Source: Bacteroidia bacterium
GTDB lineage: Bacteria > Bacteroidota > Bacteroidia > Cytophagales > JAAEPT01
DNA length: 64,000 bases
Direction: 5' to 3'
Assembly (NCBI GenBank): GCA_030431525.1
Contig: JAUIJC010000023.1
Span: 1 to 64,000 of the forward strand
The notes under the pieces are model-generated. The model was not told the DNA's origin and made no database searches. It saw nothing but the letters and a program-made list of their open reading frames with translations. Below are positions 33,964 to 41,964 of the stretch, in pieces (the first letter of the stretch is position 1; each line of letters begins with the position of its first letter). The translations under genes were made by a program, and so were the position numbers.

Positions 33964-35664
33964 ATGCGTTTTCGCCCTCTGATTTTCACCCTCATTTTTC
34001 TAAGCTCATTCGTATCCTTTGCCCAATCCACCGCCAAGGAATATGAGAAGCGTTTCCTTTTTGCCAAAGAGCTCCTTCGTACCGAGCAATACGATAAATC
34101 CTTTGAGGAATTCAAAAAATTAGCCGACGGAAACATCAAGAACCGTTTCTCGGACATCTCCCATTATTACTGCGGACTATCCGCTTATCACCTGCAGCGT
34201 TGGCCAGATACACGCTTCATTTTGGTGAAACTCCTCAAAAGCCGTCCATCTTGGAAACGAAGGGACGAGGCATTCTACCTCCTTGCAGCTGCGAATTTTG
34301 AGGAAAAATCTTACGACAAGGCCTTCCAATACTTGGATACCCTCCAAAAAGCCGACATCAAAAAGGACGGTGAAAAAATGGAGGCCCATTACCTTCATCA
34401 GGTGAACAGTGTCGACACGCTGAAGACTTGGCATGAAGCACGTTTGAAAGACAATGTTGTTGCTCAGCGACTTGCCGAGGTGCTCAATTACTCCATTCAA
34501 AGCTATCAAGACAAGCTTCTCCTTCAGTACTTGATTCAAGACTATAAACTTGACCCAAAGAAGTTCTCAATGGCTTCGATGAAAAGCGTCAAAAAAGACG
34601 TTTATCGAGTGGCCCTTCTCCTTCCATTGGAATTGGACAAGCCTGAGAATTACAGAAAGAGCCGTCGCTATTTTGAGTTTTTGGAGGGAGTTCGGATGGC
34701 CAAACAGGATTTGATTTTAGAAGGTCAATCCATCGAACTCTTCGTTTATGACACCAAACGCGATACGGCCACCACAAACAAAATTGTAGCCTTGCCTGAG
34801 TTGTGTGGAATGGATTTGTTGATTGGCCCAGTTCTTTACGAAAACTCGGAGATTGTTTCGGGCTTTGCTGAATTTCACGGCATTAACTATGTAAACCCAT
34901 TCCTCAAGGATGATGCATTGGTCGATGGCCGAAGCATGTCATTTTTGGCTTTCCCTTCCAACAGCATGGAGGGCATCAAGACTGCAGACTACATTGTCAA
35001 GGCTAACGACACGACGAACACTGCCATTATTTTCTATTCCGAAGGATGGGCTGATTCTGTGAACGCTTATGCACATGCAGCTCGACTGGATTCCTTGGGC
35101 AAGAAAGTGAAAGCACTACGAAAAATCACGTTGGAAGAGGTTCAAGGAAACACACGTGATTTCAATGAGGAATTGGCCAAAATGCTTGAAGACGAAGATT
35201 TGAGCCACATTTACGTTGCTGCCGACCAAAACCTTATTGCCGCCAGCCTCATGAGTGTGTTTGAGCAAAACAATGTGAGCGCGCCAATCTTTGTTCCTTC
35301 AAAATGGCTGGACATCAAGTTGCTGAACTACGACCAGTTCCTGCGCCGAAATGTCCATTTCATCTATCCCGACTACGAGGATTTGAACAAGCCTGAGCTT
35401 CTGAAGTTCCGCACAGCCTTTGGTGCCAGAACAAACCTCAAGCCGTTGACTAACGGTGCCACAATGGGCTACGAAGTCATGAACTTCTACGGTCATGCCA
35501 TGAAGCTCTACGGCAACCGATTTAACCAAAACATTCAGTCATCTGGCTTCACCCCTGGCAAAACCCTTTATGGTTTTGATTACTCGATGGGAAATGCCAA
35601 TGCCGTTGTCCCAATTTTCAAATTCGATTCGGATTACAAATTAGATTGGGTGAACCGCCAATAA
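33964..35664 (+). CDS. TPR plus type 1 periplasmic-binding protein (LpoA-like)
   Basis: 566 residues, signal peptide 1-21 (SSFVSFAQ) without a lipobox. TPR-type helices cover about 20-190. Residues 210-560 follow the type 1 periplasmic-binding fold (VYRVALLLPLELDKPENYRK, DLLIGPVLYENSE, HIYVAADQNLIAASLM, then ATMGYEVMNFYGHA). The TPR plus PBP1 order is that of LpoA, an outer-membrane activator of penicillin-binding protein 1A. A role in murein synthesis is likely but inferred. A weak hairpin lies downstream (35681-35717). Confidence 0.75.
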   Translation: MRFRPLIFTLIFLSSFVSFAQSTAKEYEKRFLFAKELLRTEQYDKSFEEFKKLADGNIKNRFSDISHYYCGLSAYHLQRWPDTRFILVKLLKSRPSWKRRDEAFYLLAAANFEEKSYDKAFQYLDTLQKADIKKDGEKMEAHYLHQVNSVDTLKTWHEARLKDNVVAQRLAEVLNYSIQSYQDKLLLQYLIQDYKLDPKKFSMASMKSVKKDVYRVALLLPLELDKPENYRKSRRYFEFLEGVRMAKQDLILEGQSIELFVYDTKRDTATTNKIVALPELCGMDLLIGPVLYENSEIVSGFAEFHGINYVNPFLKDDALVDGRSMSFLAFPSNSMEGIKTADYIVKANDTTNTAIIFYSEGWADSVNAYAHAARLDSLGKKVKALRKITLEEVQGNTRDFNEELAKMLEDEDLSHIYVAADQNLIAASLMSVFEQNNVSAPIFVPSKWLDIKLLNYDQFLRRNVHFIYPDYEDLNKPELLKFRTAFGARTNLKPLTNGATMGYEVMNFYGHAMKLYGNRFNQNIQSSGFTPGKTLYGFDYSMGNANAVVPIFKFDSDYKLDWVNRQ

Positions 35665-35745
35665 AAAACAACCATGCAGCCAAGCTCAAAGGACAATTTC
35701 ACGCTTCTTTGAGCTTGTGTTTCATAAGACATATAAGTAATTACC

Positions 35746-37038
35746 ATGAACCACAGCCATAGCCAAACGCTTTTTGATAACGCCAAAAACTCCATCCCTG
35801 GAGGAGTGAACTCCCCTGTCCGTGCCTTTAAAGCCGTAGGAGGAAACCCAGTTTTCTTCAAATCAGCCAAAGGCGCTTTCATGTATGACGTGGATGGCAA
35901 CGCCTACACAGATTACATCAACTCTTGGGGACCAATGATTTTGGGTCATGCTTTCCCAAAGGTTGAAGAGGCTGTTATCGCTGCGGTAAAAAAATCGTTG
36001 TCGTTTGGCGCACCTACAGGGGCAGAAGTGGACATGGCTGAGCTTATTTGTTCCATGGTTCCATCCATTGAAAAAGTACGGATGGTAAACTCAGGAACCG
36101 AAGCGACAATGTCCGCCATTCGATTGGCTCGTGGATTTACCAAGCGTGACAAAATCATCAAGTTCGAAGGTTGCTACCACGGACATGGCGACTCATTCCT
36201 TATTGCAGCTGGAAGTGGCGCGGTTACGATGGGAAGCCCTGACAGCCCAGGTGTTACACAAGGAACCGCCAAAGACACCTTGACTGCACGTTTCAATGAT
36301 TTGGAGCAAGTTCAGGCCTTGGTGGAAGCCAACAAAAATGATATCGCAGCCATTATCTTGGAACCTGTTGCGGGTAACATGGGCTGTGTTCTTCCAAATG
36401 AAAGCTTTTTAGAAGGCCTCCGTCAGCTTTGTGACAAGGAGGATATCGTCCTCATCTTTGACGAGGTGATGACAGGATTCCGTCTTTCCAAGGCTGGAGC
36501 CCAAGGATTGCTTGGCGTACAACCAGATTTGACCACTTTTGGTAAAGTGATTGGCGGAGGTATGCCAGTTGGTGCTTACGGTGGACGCAAGGACATCATG
36601 AGCCAAATTTCCCCTGAAGGACCTGTTTATCAAGCAGGCACCTTGTCTGGAAACCCTGTAGCTATGGCCGCTGGTTTTGCCATGCTCACTGAGCTCAATG
36701 AGCGTCCTGAAATTTACCAGCAATTGGAGAACACGACTAAGGCCATTGTTTCAGGCATTCAAACAAACCTGAACGAGCTTGGCTTGGATTACAGCATCAA
36801 CCAAATCGGTTCGATGTTCAGCCTCTTCTTCACCAGCAAAAAAGTGGAAGATTTTGAGGATGCTAAAGGCTGTAACCTTGAACTCTTCGGGCGTTATTTC
36901 CGAGAAATGCTGGACAAAGGAATCTACTTGGCTCCTTCTCAATTTGAAACGCTGTTCATTTCCTCTGAAATCAACGAGGAACTTGTCGGACAGTTTGTTC
37001 AAGCCAACAAAGAGGTGCTTGTAAAACTACATGGCTAA
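35746..37038 (+). CDS. hemL: Glutamate-1-semialdehyde 2,1-aminomutase
   Basis: PLP enzyme of the C5 pathway that makes 5-aminolevulinate from glutamate semialdehyde. It opens [18 protein letters not shown]. The PLP lysine lies in [17 protein letters not shown] near residue 265. Other conserved segments are [18 protein letters not shown] and [10 protein letters not shown]. Length 430 is normal. Followed by proC after 54 bases and by dcd, probably in one transcript. Confidence 0.96.
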   Translation: MNHSHSQTLFDNAKNSIPGGVNSPVRAFKAVGGNPVFFKSAKGAFMYDVDGNAYTDYINSWGPMILGHAFPKVEEAVIAAVKKSLSFGAPTGAEVDMAELICSMVPSIEKVRMVNSGTEATMSAIRLARGFTKRDKIIKFEGCYHGHGDSFLIAAGSGAVTMGSPDSPGVTQGTAKDTLTARFNDLEQVQALVEANKNDIAAIILEPVAGNMGCVLPNESFLEGLRQLCDKEDIVLIFDEVMTGFRLSKAGAQGLLGVQPDLTTFGKVIGGGMPVGAYGGRKDIMSQISPEGPVYQAGTLSGNPVAMAAGFAMLTELNERPEIYQQLENTTKAIVSGIQTNLNELGLDYSINQIGSMFSLFFTSKKVEDFEDAKGCNLELFGRYFREMLDKGIYLAPSQFETLFISSEINEELVGQFVQANKEVLVKLHG

Positions 37039-37092
37039 GCCATAAGGTTATTAGTGAAGACTGCCCCACTTGGGAAAAGTATTTAGATAAAG

Positions 37093-37902
37093 ATGAAAGT
37101 AGCCATCATTGGATGTGGAAATATGGGCTATGCTTATGCCCGCTCCTTCATCAACAACCACTTGGTCAAAAACGAGGACTTGTTGATTATCGAGCAAAAT
37201 GAGGAACGTGCAGATTGGTTGAAGAATCGTGGGATTGGCAATGTTGTGCCAACAGCAACTGGAGCTCTTGGTGATTGTGATGCGGTAATTATCGCCGTAA
37301 AGCCCCAAGGATTTCAGGAGGCCGCACAAGTGCTCAAACCTTTGCTGAAAGAAGGTCAAATCATCATCTCCATCATGGCTGGAGTAAAAATTGACTCCAT
37401 TGTTAAGGCGTTGGGACAAGAGTTGGTGGTTCGAGCGATGCCAAACACTCCAAGCCAATTGGGACAAGGCATCACTGGTTATACTGTTACCGACGGCATT
37501 TCCATGGACCGTCTTTCTAAAATTGACTCCCTCCTAAAAAGTAACGGAAAAACCGTCTTGGTGGAGAAAGAAGAGCAATTGGATGCTGTTACCGCACTCA
37601 GCGGAAGCGGACCTGCGTATTGGTTCTATCTCACAAGGGCTATGGTGAAAGCAGGCGTGGAACTCGGTCTTGACGAACGCACTGCTTCCCTTTTGGTGGA
37701 AGAAACCTTACACGGCTCCTATTACCTCATGGTGAAGGACGCTAAATCTTATGATGACTTGATTGAGGCTGTACGCTCAAAAGGTGGCACTACAGACGCC
37801 GCTTTAAAAAGCTTTGACGCCAACCAAGTCGATGAAAAAATTGTTGAGGCCCTGAAAGCCTGTCATGACAGGGCTGGGGAGCTCTCCAAACTGATTGGAT
37901 AA
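37093..37902 (+). CDS. proC: Pyrroline-5-carboxylate reductase
   Basis: Last step of proline synthesis, NAD(P)H-dependent. N-terminal Rossmann motif GCGNMGYAYA, then AMPNTPSQLGQGITGY, and the C-terminal signature with LSGSGPAYWF and RSKGGTTDAALKSFD. Length 269 is normal. Its TAA stop shares one base with the ATG of dcd (TAATG at 37900-37904), indicating translational coupling. Confidence 0.96.
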   Translation: MKVAIIGCGNMGYAYARSFINNHLVKNEDLLIIEQNEERADWLKNRGIGNVVPTATGALGDCDAVIIAVKPQGFQEAAQVLKPLLKEGQIIISIMAGVKIDSIVKALGQELVVRAMPNTPSQLGQGITGYTVTDGISMDRLSKIDSLLKSNGKTVLVEKEEQLDAVTALSGSGPAYWFYLTRAMVKAGVELGLDERTASLLVEETLHGSYYLMVKDAKSYDDLIEAVRSKGGTTDAALKSFDANQVDEKIVEALKACHDRAGELSKLIG

Positions 37903-38438
37903 TGATTCTTACAGATACTGAAATATTAAAGGAGATTGATTTGGGCAGCATCCTTATTGAGCCCTACGACCCAAAATGCTTGGGTACAAACTCCTACGAT
38001 GTGCACTTGGGAAAACACTTGGCTACTTATGAAGACGAAGTGTTGGACGCCAAGAAACATAACAAGATTAAACACTTTGAAATCCCTGAGGAGGGTTTTG
38101 TCTTGGAGCCAGGTACGCTGTACCTCGGCGTGACCAAAGAATACACTGAAACGCATAACCATGTGCCTTTCCTTGAAGGAAAATCCAGCACGGGACGTCT
38201 AGGTATCGACATCCACGCAACAGCAGGCAAGGGTGATGTAGGCTTCTGCAACACGTGGACCTTGGAGATTTCAGTAACCCATCCAGTTCGTGTTTACGTT
38301 GGAATGCCGATTGGACAACTCATTTACTTCAAAGTGGAAGGAGACGTTGAGAACCTCTACCACTCCAAGGACAACGCAAAATATACCAACCGCACCATCA
38401 AGCCTGTTGAGTCAATGATGTGGAAAAACAAATGGTAA
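37902..38438 (+). CDS. dcd: dCTP deaminase
   Basis: Deaminates dCTP to dUTP for thymidylate supply. The homotrimeric fold's signature KSSTGRLGIDIHATAG is at about 89-104, and the catalytic Glu lies in WTLEISV near 125. The conserved NSYDVHLG is near residue 27. Length 178 is typical. Starts on the last base of the proC stop and ends before a bidirectional terminator. Confidence 0.95.
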   Translation: MILTDTEILKEIDLGSILIEPYDPKCLGTNSYDVHLGKHLATYEDEVLDAKKHNKIKHFEIPEEGFVLEPGTLYLGVTKEYTETHNHVPFLEGKSSTGRLGIDIHATAGKGDVGFCNTWTLEISVTHPVRVYVGMPIGQLIYFKVEGDVENLYHSKDNAKYTNRTIKPVESMMWKNKW

Positions 38439-38474
38439 ACGAATAATAAGCAAGAGACCTCAATCCTTTGCTAC

Positions 38475-38528
38475 AGAAAAACGCCCTTGCAGAACTACAA
38501 TTATTTAGTCCTGTAAGGGCGTTTTTCT
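38475..38528. terminator. Bidirectional terminator after dcd
   Basis: Eighteen-base arms 38475-38492 and 38511-38528 (core AACGCCCTTGCAG) with one G-T pair and A/T-rich tails on both sides. It separates convergent dcd and the AraC-family gene. Confidence 0.88.
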
Positions 38529-38559
38529 TATTGGGCAAATCCATTGACCCAATGATTTT

Positions 38560-39396
38560 TCAGGGCGCAAAGCTAGCTCCTCCCCTTGTTCCCTTCCGAC
38601 ATTCGGTGAGAAACTTTTTGGGCGGAATCCCGAACGTCCTTTTAAAGAGTTGGGAAAAATCCGAGGGGCTTTCGAACCCTGCTTCTTTTAATAGAGTAGC
38701 CTCACCGATTCCATTCATCACTCCCACAATCACACTGGCGATACTGGTCCAAAGAATAAACTCACGGACAGACATGCCTACCTGACCATAAAACATAAAG
38801 TTCAGCTGACCAGAAGTTTGATGCACTTGCTCTGCCACCTCTTCCTCCCACAGGTCATGAGAAAAATGGCCCTCGATGTAGTGAAAGGCCTTAGACACTT
38901 TTCCTCCCATATCCCAAGCATGGAAATCTTGTCCTGACCAAGAAGCTATCAATCTGTCCACAAGGTCTCCCAACCCATTGTAATTGGGTGTTATGCTATA
39001 GGCGCTAATCTTTTCCAAGATTGGAGCAACCTCACTCACAGAAAGCGGCATTATGGCTTGCCCATCAGCCAAAAGATTATTCTTAATCATTTCGGCCTTT
39101 TTGCTCTGTGCGGGAATGAACAAGGCACACACCAGCTCATCATCCACCTTACATTCATAAGACTCATCCACATTCACTAAAATGGCCTTATGCTCTTCCC
39201 AAGGACCACCCGCATAGCGAAATGATAGCGGGCGCCCCAAGGAAATGAAAATCTGTAAGGTGCTGTGGTAGTTGGCAAACCAATCGATACCATAGCGAAA
39301 CAATAGGAAGGTATCGCGGAGAAAGATATTCGAGCTTGTCGGAATATCCCGCTCCTCCCTGCTTCGGTTCCACTCTTTGAAGGTTGACTTTACCAT
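38560..39396 (-). CDS. AraC-family transcriptional regulator
   Basis: 278 residues. The C-terminal 100 residues hold two helix-turn-helix motifs typical of AraC/XylS (VAEQVHQTSGQLNFMFY, then KEAGFESPSDFSQLFKRTFG and PPKKFL). The N-terminal 170 residues are an uncharacterised sensor with no cupin motif I can recognise. The gene lies 6 bases after the dehalogenase-like hydrolase gene and is transcribed with it, so it may control that operon. Ligand unknown. Confidence 0.9.
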   Translation of the reverse strand: MVKSTFKEWNRSREERDIPTSSNIFLRDTFLLFRYGIDWFANYHSTLQIFISLGRPLSFRYAGGPWEEHKAILVNVDESYECKVDDELVCALFIPAQSKKAEMIKNNLLADGQAIMPLSVSEVAPILEKISAYSITPNYNGLGDLVDRLIASWSGQDFHAWDMGGKVSKAFHYIEGHFSHDLWEEEVAEQVHQTSGQLNFMFYGQVGMSVREFILWTSIASVIVGVMNGIGEATLLKEAGFESPSDFSQLFKRTFGIPPKKFLTECRKGTRGGASFAP

Positions 39397-39402
39397 AACT
39401 AC

Positions 39403-40311
39403 TTAGCCAACCATTCGTTGTTTTTGGAAGCCATTCAGCCCCAAACTGATTTCTTCCTGCCAAACTTTAATAGCCTTGGAAACCTCTTTCCCGCACTTCT
39501 CAGTGAAGAGATGTCCAGCATCCAAAGGAAGAACCGTATGAACGGGGAACAACTTCTTGAGCTCTAGCAGCTCATGGGTGTCAAACATTCTATCCCGCAT
39601 ACCCCATGGAAGAAGTACTGGCATTTGATTCACCTTTGGAAGCATACTCACCACCTCATTAAGAAATGGCCAAGCATGGCGCAATTCCCTTGGGAAAACG
39701 GATTGAGCCAATCGATTCCGTTTTTCTTCGAAAGGCATCATGTACATTTTCTCCACCTCTTCGCTCATTTCTCCCTTAACCCCTACGGCCAATAGAAGCT
39801 TTGCTACCCCATTAAAAGCCTTGGCACAAAACCTTCCGATAAAGCCTCCGGCAATGGCGCTAAACAAGCGATGTTTGAAGCGATGAATTGGCCAAGCAAA
39901 AGTATTCCCAAGAACAAATCCCCTGAACCTGTCTTGATTCCTTCCTGCCACCCAAAGCCCAATCGGTCCGCCCCAGTCATGGGCCACCAAGGTCACGTCT
40001 TCAAGATTCAACTCATTGACAAAATCCTCTACTACCTCAGCCTGCTCCCTTGCGGTAAACTCAAAAAAGCTTGGAGCCACAGAAAGCCCAAACCCACTCA
40101 GGTCCATGGCGATGCAACGGAAACGTTCACTCAACTCCGAGATCATGTCTCTATACATGAACGACCAAGTTGGATTCCCGTGCAAGAAAAACAGCACTGG
40201 CCCATCTCCTTCATCGACGTAGTGAATTCTGGACCCATTCTCCAAGTCCACGAAATGACGTTTGAATGGGAATAGGTAATGTGGTACGTTGAATTTGTTG
40301 TTGGTTTCCAT
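39403..40311 (-). CDS. Alpha/beta hydrolase, haloalkane dehalogenase / OleB-like
   Basis: 302 residues from the ATG at 40311. The oxyanion segment HGNPTWSFMYR is near residue 50. The nucleophile is Asp in VAHDWGGPIGL with the halide-binding Trp next to it. The acid Asp is probably in WGMRDRMFD (after strand 7) and the base His in DAGHLFTEK. This acid position fits dehalogenase subfamilies I/III, but OleB, a beta-lactone decarboxylase of long-chain olefin synthesis, shares the same motifs. No oleA, oleC or oleD gene is in the window. It precedes an AraC-type regulator by 6 bases. Confidence 0.82.
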   Translation of the reverse strand: METNNKFNVPHYLFPFKRHFVDLENGSRIHYVDEGDGPVLFFLHGNPTWSFMYRDMISELSERFRCIAMDLSGFGLSVAPSFFEFTAREQAEVVEDFVNELNLEDVTLVAHDWGGPIGLWVAGRNQDRFRGFVLGNTFAWPIHRFKHRLFSAIAGGFIGRFCAKAFNGVAKLLLAVGVKGEMSEEVEKMYMMPFEEKRNRLAQSVFPRELRHAWPFLNEVVSMLPKVNQMPVLLPWGMRDRMFDTHELLELKKLFPVHTVLPLDAGHLFTEKCGKEVSKAIKVWQEEISLGLNGFQKQRMVG

Positions 40312-40371
40312 AATCCTCTCGGCTTTCCTTTTCAGGGAAAAAACGATGGGAGGACAGGAAAAGTATAAATC

Positions 40372-40402
40372 AAAAAAAGCCATCCACGATGGTGGATGGC
40401 TT
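40372..40402 (-). terminator. Rho-independent terminator of porT
   Basis: Arms AAGCCATCCAC (40377-40387) and GTGGATGGCTT (40392-40402) with a 4-base loop. On the minus strand a T tract of seven follows. It ends the ubiE-porT transcript before the hydrolase gene. Confidence 0.88.
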
Positions 40403-40433
40403 ACAAAGCTATATCAAATCAGAACTTCAGTGG

Positions 40434-41183
40434 CTATTCAAAAAGGAACAGCACGGTTACGGTATAGGTAGAAAGCCTATCAATGTTCCGAGACAAGAAC
40501 TTATCCTCCTTATCAAACACGTTCACAAGCCCGTAGGAGAAGCGCAATTCGGGAGCAAATTTGAAGAATGGAAAATAGATGTCCATTCCTATTCCAGTCT
40601 CCAACGTCAAATCAAACCGCTGGGTAACCAGTTGATTTTCATCACTCACCCCTTTTTCTTTCTTGCGACCGACCTGCACACTTGGCGCCAAACCACCCAC
40701 AACATAGAATCGGTGATCTCCACGACGCATTGACTTGTACTTCAGCAACAAAGGAAACTGAACAACAGAAGCCTCAAAAATCGCATCTAATGGATCCTCC
40801 TCTCCCTTGAGGTTGAATCGGATACGTCGTTCGTAGAAAGAGACCGTAGGCAAAAGCCTTAGATCCAATTGATCTCTCCAACGCAAATTGACGATAAAAC
40901 CCAAGGAGAAGCCCAATCCAGACTGCGGATAAACCGATTGGATGGTGTCAGATTGCGCATTGACAAACTCCTGTGATTGCACCATTCGAAAACCTGACTG
41001 ATTCAAGCCAAGCAGGAAGCCATAGTGCAAAAGTTTGTCGTCATAGTTTGGCAAATTGTGCGGGTAAGGCGTACTCCGATATTGAGCAGCAGCGAAGCCC
41101 GAACCAAGAACCAAAAGGAAAAGACTGCAAATTACTTTTGAGCCACGTAGATGGAGCTTATGCCAAATGTCAAAGGCTTGCAT
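40434..41183 (-). CDS. porT: T9SS component PorT/SprT-like outer-membrane barrel
   Basis: 249 residues with an unusually long basic lead (KLHLRGSK) before the signal peptide core, which ends GSGFAAAQ. The motif NLPNYDDKLLHYGFLLGLN near 43-61 fits the start of PorT, an outer-membrane barrel needed for type IX secretion and gliding. An eight-strand barrel runs to the C-terminal TVTVLFLFE. The gene overlaps the end of ubiE by 52 bases, as its ATG at 41183 is inside ubiE. Linkage of ubiE and porT is, as I recall, common in Bacteroidota. Terminated at 40372-40402. Confidence 0.75.
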   Translation of the reverse strand: MQAFDIWHKLHLRGSKVICSLFLLVLGSGFAAAQYRSTPYPHNLPNYDDKLLHYGFLLGLNQSGFRMVQSQEFVNAQSDTIQSVYPQSGLGFSLGFIVNLRWRDQLDLRLLPTVSFYERRIRFNLKGEEDPLDAIFEASVVQFPLLLKYKSMRRGDHRFYVVGGLAPSVQVGRKKEKGVSDENQLVTQRFDLTLETGIGMDIYFPFFKFAPELRFSYGLVNVFDKEDKFLSRNIDRLSTYTVTVLFLFE

Positions 41184-41869
41184 TTAGTGCTTTTAAAGTT
41201 GAGTTTCTCAAGAATCTTAAGGAAGTCATCACCATCAGGAAAGGCCCCTACAGACTCTGGAAGGTAAGTGTAGGCTGAATTATCCTTGGAAATGACCTTG
41301 CCGATAACTGGCAACACATTCTTGAAATAGAAGTTATATAACTGCTTGAACGGGAAGGATTTTGGCTTGGAAAACTCCAATACGATGATTGCTCCCCCAG
41401 GACGCAAACAACGGTAAATCTCAGCCAAACCTTTCTCCAAGTTCTCAAAGTTACGGACGCCAAAAGCAGCAATTGCCGCATCAAAGGTACCTGTCTCGAA
41501 CTGAAGGTTTTCGGAATCTCCAAGGTGGAGTTCAATGCGATCCTCCAAGCCCATTTTCTTGAGCTTTTTCCTTCCTTCGGAAAGCATGCCCTCAGAAATA
41601 TCAACGCCAACTACCTTGTCTGGACCAGCGTTAAGTGCCTCAATGGCAAAGTCCCCAGTGCCTGTAGCAATGTCCAATACTTTGTTTGGAGCAAACTGCT
41701 TCAAAATCTTTACCGCCTTCTTGCGCCAAAGGATGTCAATCCCCATGCTTAAGAAGTGGTTCAAAAAATCATAATTTTTTGAAATGTTGTTAAACATTTC
41801 CGCAACCTGTGCCTTCTTGGCCGCATCCTTCTCCTTATAAGGAACGACGACCTTCGCTGATTTCGTCAT
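41132..41869 (-). CDS. ubiE: Demethylmenaquinone methyltransferase
   Basis: SAM-dependent C-methyltransferase (MenG/UbiE) that completes menaquinone. 245 residues from ATG 41869. The signature YDFLNHFLSMGIDILWR is near residue 34-50, the SAM motif VLDIATGTGDFAIEAL near 64, and the post motif LRPGGAIIVLEFS near 155. A start 12 codons earlier is in frame but adds residues absent from the family. It overlaps porT by 52 bases. Confidence 0.95.
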   Translation of the reverse strand: MTKSAKVVVPYKEKDAAKKAQVAEMFNNISKNYDFLNHFLSMGIDILWRKKAVKILKQFAPNKVLDIATGTGDFAIEALNAGPDKVVGVDISEGMLSEGRKKLKKMGLEDRIELHLGDSENLQFETGTFDAAIAAFGVRNFENLEKGLAEIYRCLRPGGAIIVLEFSKPKSFPFKQLYNFYFKNVLPVIGKVISKDNSAYTYLPESVGAFPDGDDFLKILEKLNFKSTKCKPLTFGISSIYVAQK

Positions 41870-41964
41870 AGACTGCAAGTTAGACAGAATTGGCCAAAAT
41901 AGCACACGTGATTTTCGCGGCTATTCTGGCAAAACTCTTACTCGTTCAGTTGCTTGTATTTTGT

